From Polytrichum commune (taxonomy: Eukaryota > Streptophyta > Polytrichopsida > Polytrichales > Polytrichaceae), in NCBI GenBank assembly GCA_950295325.1, contig OX485807.1, positions 10,071,001 to 10,135,000 of the forward strand: 64,000 nucleotides of DNA, given 5' to 3'. The translations under genes and the position numbers were made by a program. Below the pieces are notes generated by a model. That model searched no databases, was not told the origin of the DNA, and was given only the letters and a program-made list of their open reading frames with translations. This document shows, in pieces, positions 1 through 11,894 of this stretch. Each line of letters starts with the position of its first letter. Position 1 is the first letter of the stretch.

Positions 1-97
1 AAACTCGTTGTCGCTTTTGCATTTTCAAAAGATTTGAATTCAAGTCAACCTGATCAATGTATCACTTGAACAGAAAAGGTGGCCTGGCGTCAGATAC

Positions 98-3000
98 CTG
101 TAAATCTGCACGATGTATCTGTAGAAGCAAGCCCATATGTGGCAATGAATTCATGAAGTGAATGCACATTAGGAGCACCACGATATATTACAGGGGCATG
201 CTTCCTCTCGGCAGGGTAGAGGACAACAGCAGGATAAGTTTCTCCCTGTGCATGTATTCCAATAAAGTCAGTCAGAGACTGTTGACATATAACCCCTCAA
301 GATGCAATCACAAGTATCCAGTTTCAGTAATCCAGATACCTCCATGACTTTTGTTGACTCTTAAAAGTCTGAGCGGTCCATGCTGGGCCTCAAGGTGACA
401 AACAATAGGGTTTAGAATTACTTTAGAATATGTTTAGCTAGAAGTGTCATGAGTGGCACTGTCCAAACTTGGCCCATTTGTCATATGCATTATCCCAAAC
501 AAAGTGTACATATGTGCTAATTGAATTATAGGGAGATTTGAGCTTGTATAGTGATCTAGACTCAAATACATACCTTATATATCTAATCACCATTGTCACA
601 TTTGACTTTATTTTCACTTTTTTAACGGCTCAGCTAAATATGGATTCAATATCATAGACCAAATATAAATTATTTCACTACTTGTTGGAGATTCGTATAG
701 ATTGTCATTTATCCTATATAAACATACCTCTGGTCCTTTTTAGGGTTAAAGGTGGTCATCACTGAAGCACTACATTTGATCACAGGATTACAGATATAGG
801 TTGAAAGTCTCCTACATGGTAAGGCACTTCAACTACCCTATTCAGTTCTAAAGATGTCATTGCCTTTATGATGAGCACCATGTTGGAAGATTTCAAGTGA
901 AAAGTCATCTGATTAGAGTGGAGCTTGAAGGTGGGTTAAAGGTGGTCATCACTGAAGCACTAGATTTGATCACAGGATTACAGATATAGGTTGAAATTCT
1001 CCTACATGGTGAGGCACTTCAACTACCCTATTCAGTTCTAAAGATGTCATTGCCTTTATTATGAGCACCATGTTGGAAGATTTCAAGTGAAAAGTCATCT
1101 GATTAGAGTGGAGCTTGAAGGAGACAACTTAGACAAGATAAGGAGTGTAGCATGAATTTGTATACATTCAAGATTTTATATCACTTGCTTGAAGTGATTA
1201 ATTCAGTTCATATATTGGATCGTGTAGTACAGGTTCAGTTGCTGACTTCCAAAAATTCAAGAACCGATCAGTAACATGTGTAAGAGCAGCAAGGTAATGT
1301 TGCTTTCTGCTCAACCTGATGAGCATTCAAAATGGAAAGACAGATACCGGTATAAGGAGTTCGTGCAAGAAGAAATCGCAGTCATTCAAGGCGCAATCCA
1401 TTTGCAGAAACACAGGTAGACCGTGTCCTCTATCACTGTCACAATTGCTGGCTTCATTATGTTCCACATTCTCTGCACCCAAAAATAGACACACATATTG
1501 GCTGCTCATCAGTTGTATTCAGGGAAACATTCAATTAGACATGTGGCTACAAACTTGCTGTTGAATACCTTTCAGAATACTGATTCACTTGAAAGTGAAA
1601 TATCTCACACATTGCTCACATTTCTTGAAACCTGCTTACTGTATTCTGCTACAGACTTCTGGCAGGGAGACAATACAGTTGCTGACTGTACCTGGACTAT
1701 CCACAAGAGAATCCGTCACAAGTGCATCCTCCTTATGCTCTGTAGATGATGGACAATATGACTCCTGAAATAAGAGATAAATATCCAACATGAGAAATGC
1801 AGTGTTTGAGCACTAATGTTACACAATTATGTGAGATGCTCTCTGCAAATCAATGAGCTGGGAGTGAGGATGTTACTACAAATATGAATACTTGTAACCC
1901 AAATATTGAATGACTACTGAAAACTTTCTCAAACCATGCGACACATTTCCTGGGAGGCTGCATGACTGAAGTCTATCCACATATGAATGTCTGACTAAGG
2001 TAAGTGGGGCTAAAACTAACACTTTCAGCTCTGGAGACTGCACTCACTTCTCTTAGGATGTTAAACACGTAATTTGTACGAGATGATTAACAAATCCAAA
2101 TTGAAGCTGTAGCCATTTTCCTCATATTTTTTGGAAGTGAAGATCCCCTTTCTTCTTAAATGATCAGATTAGCCCCCCCCAATTATGTTGACTTTTGAAC
2201 CAAGGTAACAAATTTTGAGCAGGTAGTCCAATCTTTAAAATACATGCCTTGTGATGAGCGATATTAGATCCACACATCACTCAAATACAGATGTCTGATT
2301 AAGATCTAACCAAACTAGGCTGCATACATACAGACAGATCTCGGACATTGAGTAATCAGATGTGACTTGTATACAGCCTTGTTAGACCTAGACCATTTGT
2401 GACATGGTTTTTAATTTTGGATGCAGGGCAATGATGCAGGATTTGAACAGCAATGAAGTAACAAGATTGCGATGAGGTGAAAGACCTTGTCATGACAGCT
2501 ACCAGCAGAAGAACCCACATAGGGTTTTAAGGCGCGGTAGACCTCTCGAACAACAAGTTCCATGCGCTTGCAGAACCCACACCATGGTGTTGTGAAGAGC
2601 ACCAGAACATCCTTCTTCCAGGCTGGGCCCATGAGCTGACTCTCTGTTGGTTCGGAAGCTGTGAAGGCAGTTGCATTAGGTGGAAAGCCAAGAACCTTGT
2701 GATGGAAAAGATCGGCAGTAACATGAGGGATGGAATTATGATCATGAAAGTCGAAGTTCGCATAAGGTGGACAAGGGCCTTCCCTCTGAGGTCCCGGTGG
2801 TGGCTCTGACCTGACTGTTTCTCCTAATAGACCAAGGAAAAACTGATCTATAAAGGTTATCAGTGATGACGGAGTTATGCTTTCATTCAACGGAAACACA
2901 AAGTAAGCCTCAGTTTGTGGATTTACTATCACCACTGCAGGTGTCATCACACTCATTGTGAGTTTTTCCTTCAGCAAATCATCGCCATCTCGAAAGAAGA

Positions 3001-6000
3001 ATCTAAGCTGGGGTTTGAAGCTCTTAGATTGGCCTTGTCCTTCAGTATGTTCTGGGTGAGGAACTTGAGAAGCAGCATCCTCATCCTTCCCATCTCCAGG
3101 ACGGTGGCTAACTTTAACATCCTCAGCTTCAACTAACATTTTGGGTTGTTTCTTTCTTATCAGAAACCCTCCACTTTCAGGTCCACTTGTTCTCCACTTT
3201 TCTTCCATACGATCTCTCAAACTTTCAACTAGTTCTGAAAGGTCTACAGAAAGCATTTCCGAATCATCATACTGCACAAGATGCATACCAAAAGCCTCAG
3301 TTGGTGATAGATTCTGTCCTCCACCTTCATAAGAATCTGATGACAAGGCTTTCTCACCTACAATATCAGGACCATCAAACTTCACATCACTCTCTTCTGG
3401 AAATTTTTGATCTTCAACATCAATCCCCACCCCTGAAGTTCCTAAGTCCTCCTCACTGATTTTACTACCTTGTGGTTCTATAACCTCAGAAGCTGCAGTA
3501 GCATCAACAAGTTGGTTCTCCTGGAAGAAATCCTTTGGCGTTGCAGGCTTCTGTGATTCTAAAAACACATCAAGTAAATCAGATTCACTGAGTTTGGTCT
3601 TGTCCTCTTCTTGCTCTGCCAGAAGCTCTTGGCGCAAGATCTTAAAGTCTTGGCCCTGGGCTTTGATCTTCACTCTCAAATTCCTACTCTTCCCTTGCAG
3701 CTGGACAGAATCCACCTTAGCATCCTTTAGAAAAGCCAGAAGGTCTGAGGCATCCAGCACGTGAGATTGTGTGTGTTCTTCGAGCCCCTGCGGGATCCAG
3801 AACTCCAAATCTTCATTAGTAATCATCTCCTTCACTGCCAACCCTGATGATGCTTGCACTGGGAAGCCTTCTTCTATATTACTGCTACTACTACTATTAG
3901 TTGTGGTTACAAAATGCCACGCTGCATCTCGGGTGGCCGTAAGAGCGGCCTGACTGTGCATCCGCACTTCAGAATTGGTCGATGACCTATCAATGAAGAG
4001 AATCAGGGATGGTGTGTCATTCAGAAAGGCAGAAGAAGCAGACCCATGCTGATGGTGCCCCTCCCCTTCCAGCTGCAAAACATTTGAATTATCCCACTAT
4101 TCACAATGTGCAATTTTGATTCTAGAGAAGTATTAGCACAAACAACAGGAGACCAAGTTGAAGAAGGTGATTGAAGCGACCAACTATCATCATAACTTCA
4201 AGACATGTTCAGCTCCCACGATTGCAATGGCGCACTTAGCAGAGCACTGCATTTATAACCATCAATCCAGAAATTGCATTCATTAGCTTTCATAGATATG
4301 TCTACTGTAGTCATTGTGCAATTTTGAATCTAGAGAAGAATTTAGCACAAATATGATCAGTTGAAGAACTCCTCCTTGGAAATCAATAGCACAAGTACCA
4401 GGTCTTGCTGCAGAAGGTGATTCGAGTGACCAACTATTGTCAGAAACTTCAGAACATGTTCAGCTCTGGAGATTGCAACAGCGAAAGAGCGTCACATTCT
4501 AACGTTAATTTCAAAGACATTCATTAGCTGTCATATGCCTACAGAAGTTTGCAACACTCACCTCCAAGACGAGGTGGTGAGAGACACTTGCGACAAAGCA
4601 TTCCACATCCACTTTGCCATCAAAGACATCAGGAGGACGATGGGGTTCGTGAACAAATGCCAACAATTTCCATGGTGCAGGATCGTTGTCATTGACGAGT
4701 CCTGCTTCGACTGCTACTGCTTTACTTGATACATACCCAAACTTGACCCGATGAGGAGACAAAGCGTTTTTTGCCGCCACAATCGTGAAGTTATCATACA
4801 CAACCTTGAAGTGTTTTCTCTCCAACTCACTGCACACTGAGCCACCACCAACATCTCCCAAAATAATCCCTTCCTTCCCTTGTTGAGTTTCGTTCGAGGA
4901 GTTCGCATTGTATCCTCCTCGTTGCACATAAACCTCTTGCCATGATTGCAAGCCCATTGAAACCTGCAAGGAAGAAGTATCCATCCCAGCCTCGTCCACA
5001 TCTTCGACAAGGAGCTCGGAATTTAGGACTTCCGCAGTGAAATTTGCATGCTTATTAGTGGACATGTTATTTCTATCTGATTCAAAATTTGTCGGCCCAT
5101 ATGCAATCCGGTGCTTTGCTTCCTCTCCCTCTTCATTGTCAGTAGTTCCGAACCCACAGAAGTCTAAAAGCAAGAAACTGCGATCGGTGGAATCTGTCAA
5201 CAACTTCGCGTCCTCGGATGTTCCCAGACGTGCAATTGGGAACCCTAGGTTACTGCTGCTGATAATTCCATACTTCAGAGCCTCCAGAACATGAGGCCCT
5301 GTAAGACGCCCTCCATACACATATGGAACACCATGTCGGAAGAGGTAAATGGTTGGCGACCGACCAGTTGCCAAGAATTTCACTGCAGGACGGTCTCTGT
5401 CTATGTACACGTATCTGAGTTGCACAGCGGTGACATCGGTGACTTCCTCCTTGACTAACCTCGACAAATCTCGCATAAGGCTTCGCCCTTCACCACACCC
5501 TGCAAATTAGGGAAACCTAATCGTCAAAGTGATAATCAGAGATTGTGAAAGAAGAACTTTGTCAAAATGATTTTGGATAAAGAGGTATTGTAGATAAATC
5601 CCTATCTCAAAACTTTCCAGAAGCCTTCACACAGACACGGACAGCATGGACTTGATACTGAGATAAACCCTTCTACGATGAACCATTCTCAACTTCTGAC
5701 TTCTCGACTTCGAGAATAACTGTCAGATGCGCTGTTGCATCCTCGTATTCTAATGAAGTGGACGCACTATCTCACCAAACGGCTGAAGAGGTCGAGGACT
5801 TTGTTTCGAAATTCAGGTTGAAGTCACATGTTACAACATACAGAAGGAGGTCCGCAAGCAATCGGAAGATTGGAGTTCGAAGATATGGAAAAGAGATGCA
5901 TGTGGAGTATTATCTTACATGATAGCATGATGATGCATAGAGTGAACTCATCGTCGTGGACGAGGGTGAAGTTTTCCTGCGTGAGTGCCTTCCAATGCTC

Positions 6001-6135
6001 ACTTCCAGAATCATGTGATGCAACAGGTAGCGCTCTGCCACCTTGTTGAAAAAAGCCATCAACCGCAACCAGGCAGCACAGGAAAATTAAGAAACCTGGC
6101 ATTCTGTTTACTGCTGCCCACTTCATCTTCATCAT
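98..6135 (-). CDS. Secretory-pathway protein with two thioredoxin-like domains (3' end outside window)
   Basis: Hand-built model of six exons: 5919-6135, 4562-5499, 2486-4072, 1692-1764, 1348-1472 and 98-245, giving 1029 codons with the reading frame kept across every GT-AG junction; the last exon ends at a donor (GTATCT), so the C-terminus lies beyond position 1. Residues 1-27 have basic residues followed by a hydrophobic stretch (FLIFLCCLVAVDG), as in a signal peptide. A first thioredoxin-like fold carries WCGEGR (about residues 73-78), which lacks the second active-site cysteine. A long acidic, low-complexity middle follows. A second thioredoxin domain near residue 875 has a canonical WCGFC (882-886), followed by an MDC-x4-C segment (963-970) and a YPAVVLYPAER segment. 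This order resembles the plant thioredoxin-domain family that includes Arabidopsis At3g19780, from memory. A role in redox or folding in the ER or secretory pathway is inferred. The start is ATG-ATG ahead of the signal peptide. Confidence 0.85.
743..1122. repeat. Tandem duplication, 190-bp unit x2, in last visible intron of the thioredoxin-domain gene
   Basis: The stretch beginning GGGTTAAAGGTGGTCATC at 743 starts again at 933, and the two 190-bp units differ at only about four positions. It lies in the intron between exons 1348-1472 and 98-245. The near-identity points to a recent unequal-exchange or replication-slippage event. Confidence 0.95.
2055..2310. repeat. Dispersed repeat, intronic copy (family also at 12.87 and 59.88 kb)
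   Basis: A stretch of about 250 bp in the intron between exons 1692-1764 and 2486-4072. It shares an ordered set of blocks with 12870-13160 and 59880-60180: an AATTATGTTGAC-like block, GTAGTCCA, then TAGATCCACAC and CATCACTCAAATA. The copies are strongly diverged. No terminal repeats or coding capacity were seen, so the class is unknown. Confidence 0.6.
4100..4545. repeat. Degenerate tandem duplication in intron 2 of the thioredoxin-domain gene
   Basis: Blocks TGTGCAATTTTGA, TCTAGAGAAG, GAAGGTGATT, GACCAACTAT, ACATGTTCAGCTC and CATTAGCT occur in the same order at 4107-4300 and 4316-4535, with small indels between them. The whole pair sits inside the 489-nt intron between exons 4562-5499 and 2486-4072, so it lengthened the intron without touching coding sequence. 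Confidence 0.8.
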
Positions 6136-7990
6136 GTTATATGGATGGCACTGCGTTATATGGATTCATTCATGACTCATTCTCGAATATCTTCTGTGGA
6201 TTCATGGACCGTGTGCCTGACAACAATACTCCTTGTTGCACCCCACGTTCCATGAACAGGACATTGCTTCCGAACATTCTCACCATCCGAATTTTGAAAC
6301 CCAAACCTAGCACCAGGCCACAAATCACACTCCATCGAGAACATCTCTTCAATTTCCTACTGATGAATCCACTAACGAGCTCATCATTGTTGCAGTGTCA
6401 GCTGGCCGATGGCTGAAAGAGCCATACGATGATGAAGCCGGAGCTCCGAACCCTAATTTGCCAACACACTTCCAGCTGATCGGCAATGACAGAAGAGACT
6501 GTCGACAACTTTACATCTGAATCCTAAGGAGGTGTGACAAGGTATTGCACACTGAGCTTAAAACTTCACTGTCATGGCACAGCTGAAGGTTTCCACAGCA
6601 GGCATGCATTCGGGGAAATGACTCTTCTGCTTCCGCTAACGTCCCAAACACCTTCATAAGTTGCCATATGGACTGATGGCTTTTATGAAAAAGTTGTACA
6701 CGTATGTACAGGCTAGTGACATGTTATTTAACTAATCTTGAATATGACCTAGCAATCTATTAATGATACATATTTACTCCCCAAAAACTCGGCGGCCCAT
6801 GATCCGTAATACCCAAATCTTTAAGCTTACTGTGGCCTGCGTAGTACGGTGGATTCATGGATTCCCTCCTTGTATGTTATGTTCTCTGGAAGGAATCTCA
6901 TCTTATGGTTCAGAGTCTGTGACGAGTGATCCTACGGTGCAAGGGCCAACCACAATGGAAAACCCAATAGGTAAACAGGCGAGTCCGAAATAGGTAGAGA
7001 ACGTCCTTGGAATAGGTAAGTACAATAGTGGCACCGGAGAATTTCAGTCACTTTGACGAGTCACCTGTTGCAAACGGTGATTGGTATAAGTTACATCTGT
7101 TCTGGCTCCGAGTTATCAGGTCATAAATATGATCATGCTGGACATTCCTCAAGCGATTGATCAGTTCGTCAAGTTAATCTACGAAGAATGTTAATGTCGG
7201 CCGTGAGGGTTTAGGAGACAATAATGTGGCTCAAGCTTTGAAAACGAGTGAAGGGTACAGGGTTTGAAGAGAAATAGAGTTTCTTTCCAAGACCTATACC
7301 ACTGTACACGTTGAGTTTCTTGCACCACATTCTGACGGAGCGAAACGTAGTAACAGGCTTGGACTTTTCCAGTTTGATCGTGCTTATCTTCCCTTAAATT
7401 AGGTGGCAATTTCGTGCGGGTGCCCCTTAAACTCCAGATCTAGGTTTGGAGCCTTGAATGTGAGCAGAGTTGCGGTGAAGAAAAGGCATCTTTTGACTTT
7501 GTGAGTGGCTTACTTTCTCTTTGAAGAACAGCTTCAGTTGTAAGAGAAGCATATCTATGAGTTGGAAGACGAACAATTCGAGTTTATGCCTACCCAACTG
7601 ATTTGGTCTGCATTTGTTGTTCGCCAAATTGACAGGTCGAAGGGGTGCTACGCCCCGCAAAGCGCTTTACATTTTCTAAAGCGAATAGTCAAAGAGAAGA
7701 AATATCAGTGCGTGGTTTTACAGGGCTTGTCTCTCCGGCAGGGTTTTAGGACCAAATGGAATTCCCAGCTGCCATGGGTACCTGTACGTTCCGCCTTTCA
7801 CAAGGGGATCGCCTGGGTGATGCACTTAGCACAACATCATCACCAAGCATTGTTCGCTTTGGCGAGGCGCCCAGCGCATGTCCCCATGGCATAAGGATAT
7901 CCAGAACTGATGGCCTCAACAATACTCGTAGTGGACGTGACATTTCTCGCCTTTCAGCCTCCGTTTCAATGATGAGCAGACAGTTCCCAA
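6136..7990. other. Intergenic and 5' flank of the thioredoxin-domain gene
   Basis: This stretch contains the upstream region of the minus-strand gene that starts at 6135. I see no convincing TATA box and no ORF with recognisable conservation. Short open frames here have no codon or family signal. No mobile-element termini were found. Confidence 0.5.
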
Positions 7991-7995
7991 AAAAG

Positions 7996-8490
7996 GTGTG
8001 TTTCCGACCCTATTTCATTGGCTGGCTTTCTGATTTCTCATCTTTGGTCGCTCATCTCATACCCGGTGACACATTCACGAGGTGATGCTTGCAGTCTATA
8101 TGTCAATTTTCTTCGGTGTCGGTTGTGGGTAAAATCAAGATAATTTTGGGCTCCCCGCAGATTAAAGAGAGGGTTTAAAACTGCTACTGCAAATCCATCA
8201 CAGAGCGCAGAGTTATTTTGATTCATGTGTGTCCCCGACCCTGTTCCATTGGCGGATTTACAATACTTTCTCATTTTTCATCCCTGGTTGCTCATTTCTT
8301 GCGAAGTGACATGTTTACGAGGTGATGCTTACAGTGGATCATCTATATGTTAATTTTCATTAGTGTCAGTCGTGTATCTTCCATTGGTTGAATCAAGATG
8401 TTTTTGGTTCCTCACAAATCAAGGAGAGGGCAGAAAGAATGCTGTTATATAAATCATTGGAGTGTGTAGAGTTTTTATGATTCATGGTGT
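7996..8490. repeat. Degenerate tandem duplication, about 231-bp period, beside the DHDPS pseudogene
   Basis: GTGTGTTTCCGACCC at 7996 recurs as GTGTGTCCCCGACCC at 8227. Both are followed in order by ACGAGGTGATGCTT, a TATATGT-AATTTTC block, AATCAAGAT, a TTTTGG-CTCC/TTCC block, GAGAGGG and TGATTCATG. The copies are roughly 75-80% alike by eye. The function is unknown; it may be an old intron or 5' portion of the neighbouring broken gene. Confidence 0.8.
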
Positions 8491-8598
8491 ATTAGTCAGG
8501 TCGAGAAAAAAAGGATGTCCAATTGAGGGGATCATGTCTGTCTGCCTATTACATGAGCTTGAGCTTTCGAAAATGCAGAAATTTTATCATATTTGCAG

Positions 8599-9359
8599 CA
8601 TGGATATCGAAGAAGTGAAGTAACTCCGACTGATGACAGCAATTAAGACTCCATATCTTCCTGATGGACGGTTTGCCTAGATGCATTTGACGACCTTGTC
8701 CAGCAACAAGTTGAACATGGTGTAGAAGGTGTTATTATTGGTGGCCGAACTGTTGAAGGCCAGCTCATGAACTGGGAAGAGCATATTATGCTTGTTCCTC
8801 ACACTGTCCATTACTTTGGCAAGGAGATCGAAGTCCAAGGTAAAGAACTGCCCGGTCACAGTTTTGATGATCCCTTCGTCTTGACAAGAATTCCAGAATT
8901 TTGCAAGTTTCACATATGTACTCAATACTTGCTGTAGCCTTGGGATTAGAACTGTTTTGGGTTTTATGGATTGACTGCATGATAAAGTTGAGAGAAGTCT
9001 CACAAAATTGTTCACATTGCTAGGTAACACTGGAAGCAATTCAACAAGAGAGGCAACTTACGCAACGGAGCAAGGGTTTGCAGTGGGGATGCATGGGTCT
9101 CTTCAGATCAACCCTTATTATGGGAAGACATCAAACACAGGTGTTCTTGCACACTTTGAGAGTGTGTTGCCATTTGGACCTACTATCATTTATAATGTTC
9201 CACCCTGAACTGCTCAGGATATCCAACCTTGTGATATCGAGGAGATTGCAAAAGTCCCCAATTTCACGGGTGTAAAGGAGTGCACAGGGAACGGTTGCAT
9301 CACAGGATATTCTAAGCAAGGGATGGCAATTTGGAGCAGGAATGATGTCACAATGCACG
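8599..9359 (+). pseudogene. Dihydrodipicolinate synthase (plant DHDPS) gene fragment, inactivated
   Basis: Two exons can be read, 8599-8839 and 9024-9359, joined across a retained GT-AG intron with correct phase, so this is a genomic rather than a retro-copied pseudogene. Translated blocks include [50 protein letters not shown] and GVKEC. These match the lysine-pathway enzyme that condenses pyruvate with aspartate semialdehyde in plastids, and include the Schiff-base lysine (GVKEC). The lesions are an in-frame TAA at 8621-8623, a one-base deletion near 8675, and a TGA at 9206-9208 in place of a conserved arginine codon. The GGTTGE-type loop is altered to GGRTVE. The transit-peptide exon and the C-terminal third were not found. 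The exon boundary at 9359 keeps a GTATGT donor. Confidence 0.9.
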
Positions 9360-9898
9360 GTATGTATGCAAGAATACGGCAAATGTGATTTATTTATTGC
9401 TGCTTAACGGGCATTTTACACACAAGAACTCGAGTGGTTGTGGTTCAGGCCCAGTTTCAACCACAAACTACAAAATTCTCATTTACATACGAGGTGTAAT
9501 TGTAGTTGAAGAATTGATTTGACCTCAATTATCATTCCTCATATTGGTGCAATCCATGGAGTGGAGACAAACAGTTTATGAATTCTAGAGTTAAGTTTTG
9601 TCTAAGAGTAATTTCCTCCTACAAATCCTCTCCCATGCTTTAGCCTCGAAGTTCTCTCTCGTTGCTAAATAGTAACAACAAAGAAAAACAGAATCAAAGA
9701 AAGCAAATTACAACCATTGCGAACCACTCCTAATGGCACCTTGTATGGTGTATATATATAAGTATGCTCTCGTGAATGCTCAAACACTTCGTGAGCTTGT
9801 GCGCTGGAAACCAAACCTTCAAAACAAGGCACTGGAATTCACTTCAAATTGAGGATGCCAGTTGCAACCCTTGTCCGTATGTGTTGTCAGCGATTTTA

Positions 9899-9966
9899 AC
9901 AAGAAAACAGTAGAACCGTGAGGCTCTGTTCTTTATTATGAAAGACTACAATTGTAGTTGTCCACT
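9899..9966 (+). repeat. Short dispersed repeat shared with the 46-kb LINE edge
   Basis: About 65 bp containing ACAAGAAAAC, GTAGAACC, GAGGCTCTGT and AAGACTACAATTGTAG. It recurs in reverse orientation at 45966-46033 with about six differences, directly at the end of a LINE fragment. It is not a tRNA-like fold. The rest of 9376-10310 is unassigned non-coding sequence. Confidence 0.75.
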
Positions 9967-10312
9967 TTTAATTGAATTATCCTCATTTGCAACTCATGAA
10001 TGTCATTGTGACCATGGCCATATGAACATGAGCCTCAATGGACACTCCAGTTGCGTTAAAACAATACTCAAGATTTCTTCTTAAATAAGAGCGAGCATGC
10101 CCACTCCGATGGTATACATAACTTGAGCATTGTTGCCAAAATGCGTCGTCATAAAGCTCGTCATGGCTTTGAACAAAAACAGGCATGCACACTCTTTTCC
10201 AAGCAAGGCGGGGCTCTTGCACAAGTGCACCTCGGTCTCAACAAATACTACTGTTAAAATTTTAAAAAAGGTTAGTTTTTTAAATCTCGTTTATTGATCA
10301 CAATGGCATCTA

Positions 10313-11892
10313 CAGTCTAACCTTGATAATGTCACACCATCCGTTTCACCAAAAAGAGTGATATAAACAAGGTGTGACATATTTGATAATGTCACATTTT
10401 GAAGATTTGTGCATAATGTGATATTATCAAAAAAATAGGTAGAAAATCAAAATAAATTTACAATTTAAAAAATAAAATAAAAAATACGAGACTTCAGTGT
10501 TTTTGAATGTAAAATCTAATTCAAAATTGTGAATAACAACAAGAGCACATCATAACATTTCTGTCATTGAGATCAGGTAAAGACCTCTCACTAGAGACAA
10601 AGAAGCTTCTAATGTCACATTGTTTTGTTGATGTTAAATGTGCAACACCAATTCTAATGAGTTTGTCATGGATTTTTTCCATTCCTAACAACTCCATAGT
10701 GTTGAAAATCTGAGAACCTTGGCTAGCCATAAAATTCAAAACATCTTTAGCATATTTTTGTGCATCGCTTAGCTTCACTAATTTAGACTCATCATCACTG
10801 CTATCAACAATCAATGGGTCTACTTCCATGAAATCAAGAACATGTTCGCCATCTTGCATTAATTGCACAAACTCCTCGGTAGAATATTCCACCTCAAAAT
10901 CATCTTCACCTTCCATGTTTATGTACTGCAAAGGACAAAGCTTTTCTACAGGCTTGCCTTCGACATCCAAACCCAAATTCAATGCGGCGATGAGATTGCC
11001 CAATTCCAAAGTTGCTTCCTCCATTTTGGACTTCATACGTTCATCAAAATTGTTGATATTTGCATTCCACTTTGTAGGCAATATGGCGGGCTTTCTCCGA
11101 CAATTTCTAATGGTTTGATCATCTAATTCATGCCATGCCGCCACACACCATAGCATAGCTTGAAATAGATCAACATTCAGTTTCCCCAAATCTTCATTTG
11201 AGTTGTTATCAATTTGTTGCAAAGTCCAAGCAAACAAGCTTGCGCTTATAGCACATTTTGAATGCTGCAATCACTCCTTGATCCAAAGGCTGTACAACTG
11301 AAGTCACATTTGGTGGAAGGAACAAGATAGTGATATGGGAGAGCACAAAAGCATTAAACCCATCTATAACTTTCTTGAGCTCACCATGAATATCATGGCT
11401 TCCTGCATTATCCATAATAATGCAAATCTTTATGTCTTTCAATGCCATCCTTCGGTTCTCACTCTTCACCCAATGCGTAAAAACATCACCATTCATCCAG
11501 GCTAAATTGTTAGAATAATAGTGTACTGTACTATTTGGATCAAAATTCCAAGGAAAGCATATGGGACGCGCTGATTTGTGAATGAAAATAAGCTTCAATC
11601 GCTCCTTCCCTGTATATTAGTGCAAAGCCCCAATGTCACACGACATTTATCACAGGGGCGGCGCATGACCCCTCCGGCTACTACAATCTGTCCATCCAAC
11701 CATCACATACAATCCATCCATACTTGGTATTATCACATTTACACTACGGATTTTGAAAAAATATAGTGACATTACCAAGGGTGATAGGGATAATAACGAG
11801 GGAGTTTTACACTATGAAAATCGGTTTCAAACTTTTAGGTGACAATATCAAGGTGTTCTATTAACAAGGGTGACATTATCAAGGTTAGACTG
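10313..11892 (-). mobile_element. pogo/Tigger-type DNA transposon, 1580 bp, internally deleted
   Basis: The ends are perfect 23-bp inverted repeats: CAGTCTAACCTTGATAATG at 10313, extending to 10335, with its reverse complement ending at 11892. Both flanks carry TA (10311-10312 and 11893-11894), the target duplication of the Tc1/mariner-pogo superfamily. Extra GTGACATTATCAA-like motifs lie just inside both ends (near 10370-10395, 11762-11785 and 11838-11880), as expected for transposase binding sites. The transposase is minus strand and incomplete (see 10521-11598). The N-terminal DNA-binding region and first catalytic aspartate are missing, so this is a non-autonomous relic. Confidence 0.95.
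10521..11598 (-). pseudogene. Truncated pogo/Tigger transposase (CENP-B-like DDE domain)
   Basis: Frame 11598-11209 contains IIMDNAGSH (second catalytic Asp) and LPPNVTSVVQPLDQGVIAAF (third catalytic Asp region), both hallmarks of Tigger/jerky-type DDE transposases. After CYKRKLVCLDFATN it meets a stop, and the family's C-terminal part (AMLWCVAAWHELDDQTI, then an acidic tail) continues in another frame, 11270-10521. The break is therefore a frameshift near 11215-11240. The helix-turn-helix/CENP-B-type N-terminus and first Asp should lie above 11600, but only non-coding sequence remains before the terminal repeat. The product would be inactive. Confidence 0.9.
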
Positions 11893-11894
11893 TA

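Noticed and set aside
8677-9039. 120-residue minus-strand ORF
   Set aside because: It lies antisense to the DHDPS pseudogene exon and intron and is a shadow of that coding sequence.
9983-10222. 79-residue minus-strand ORF near the pogo element
   Set aside because: No conserved motif, and it lies outside the element's terminal repeats.
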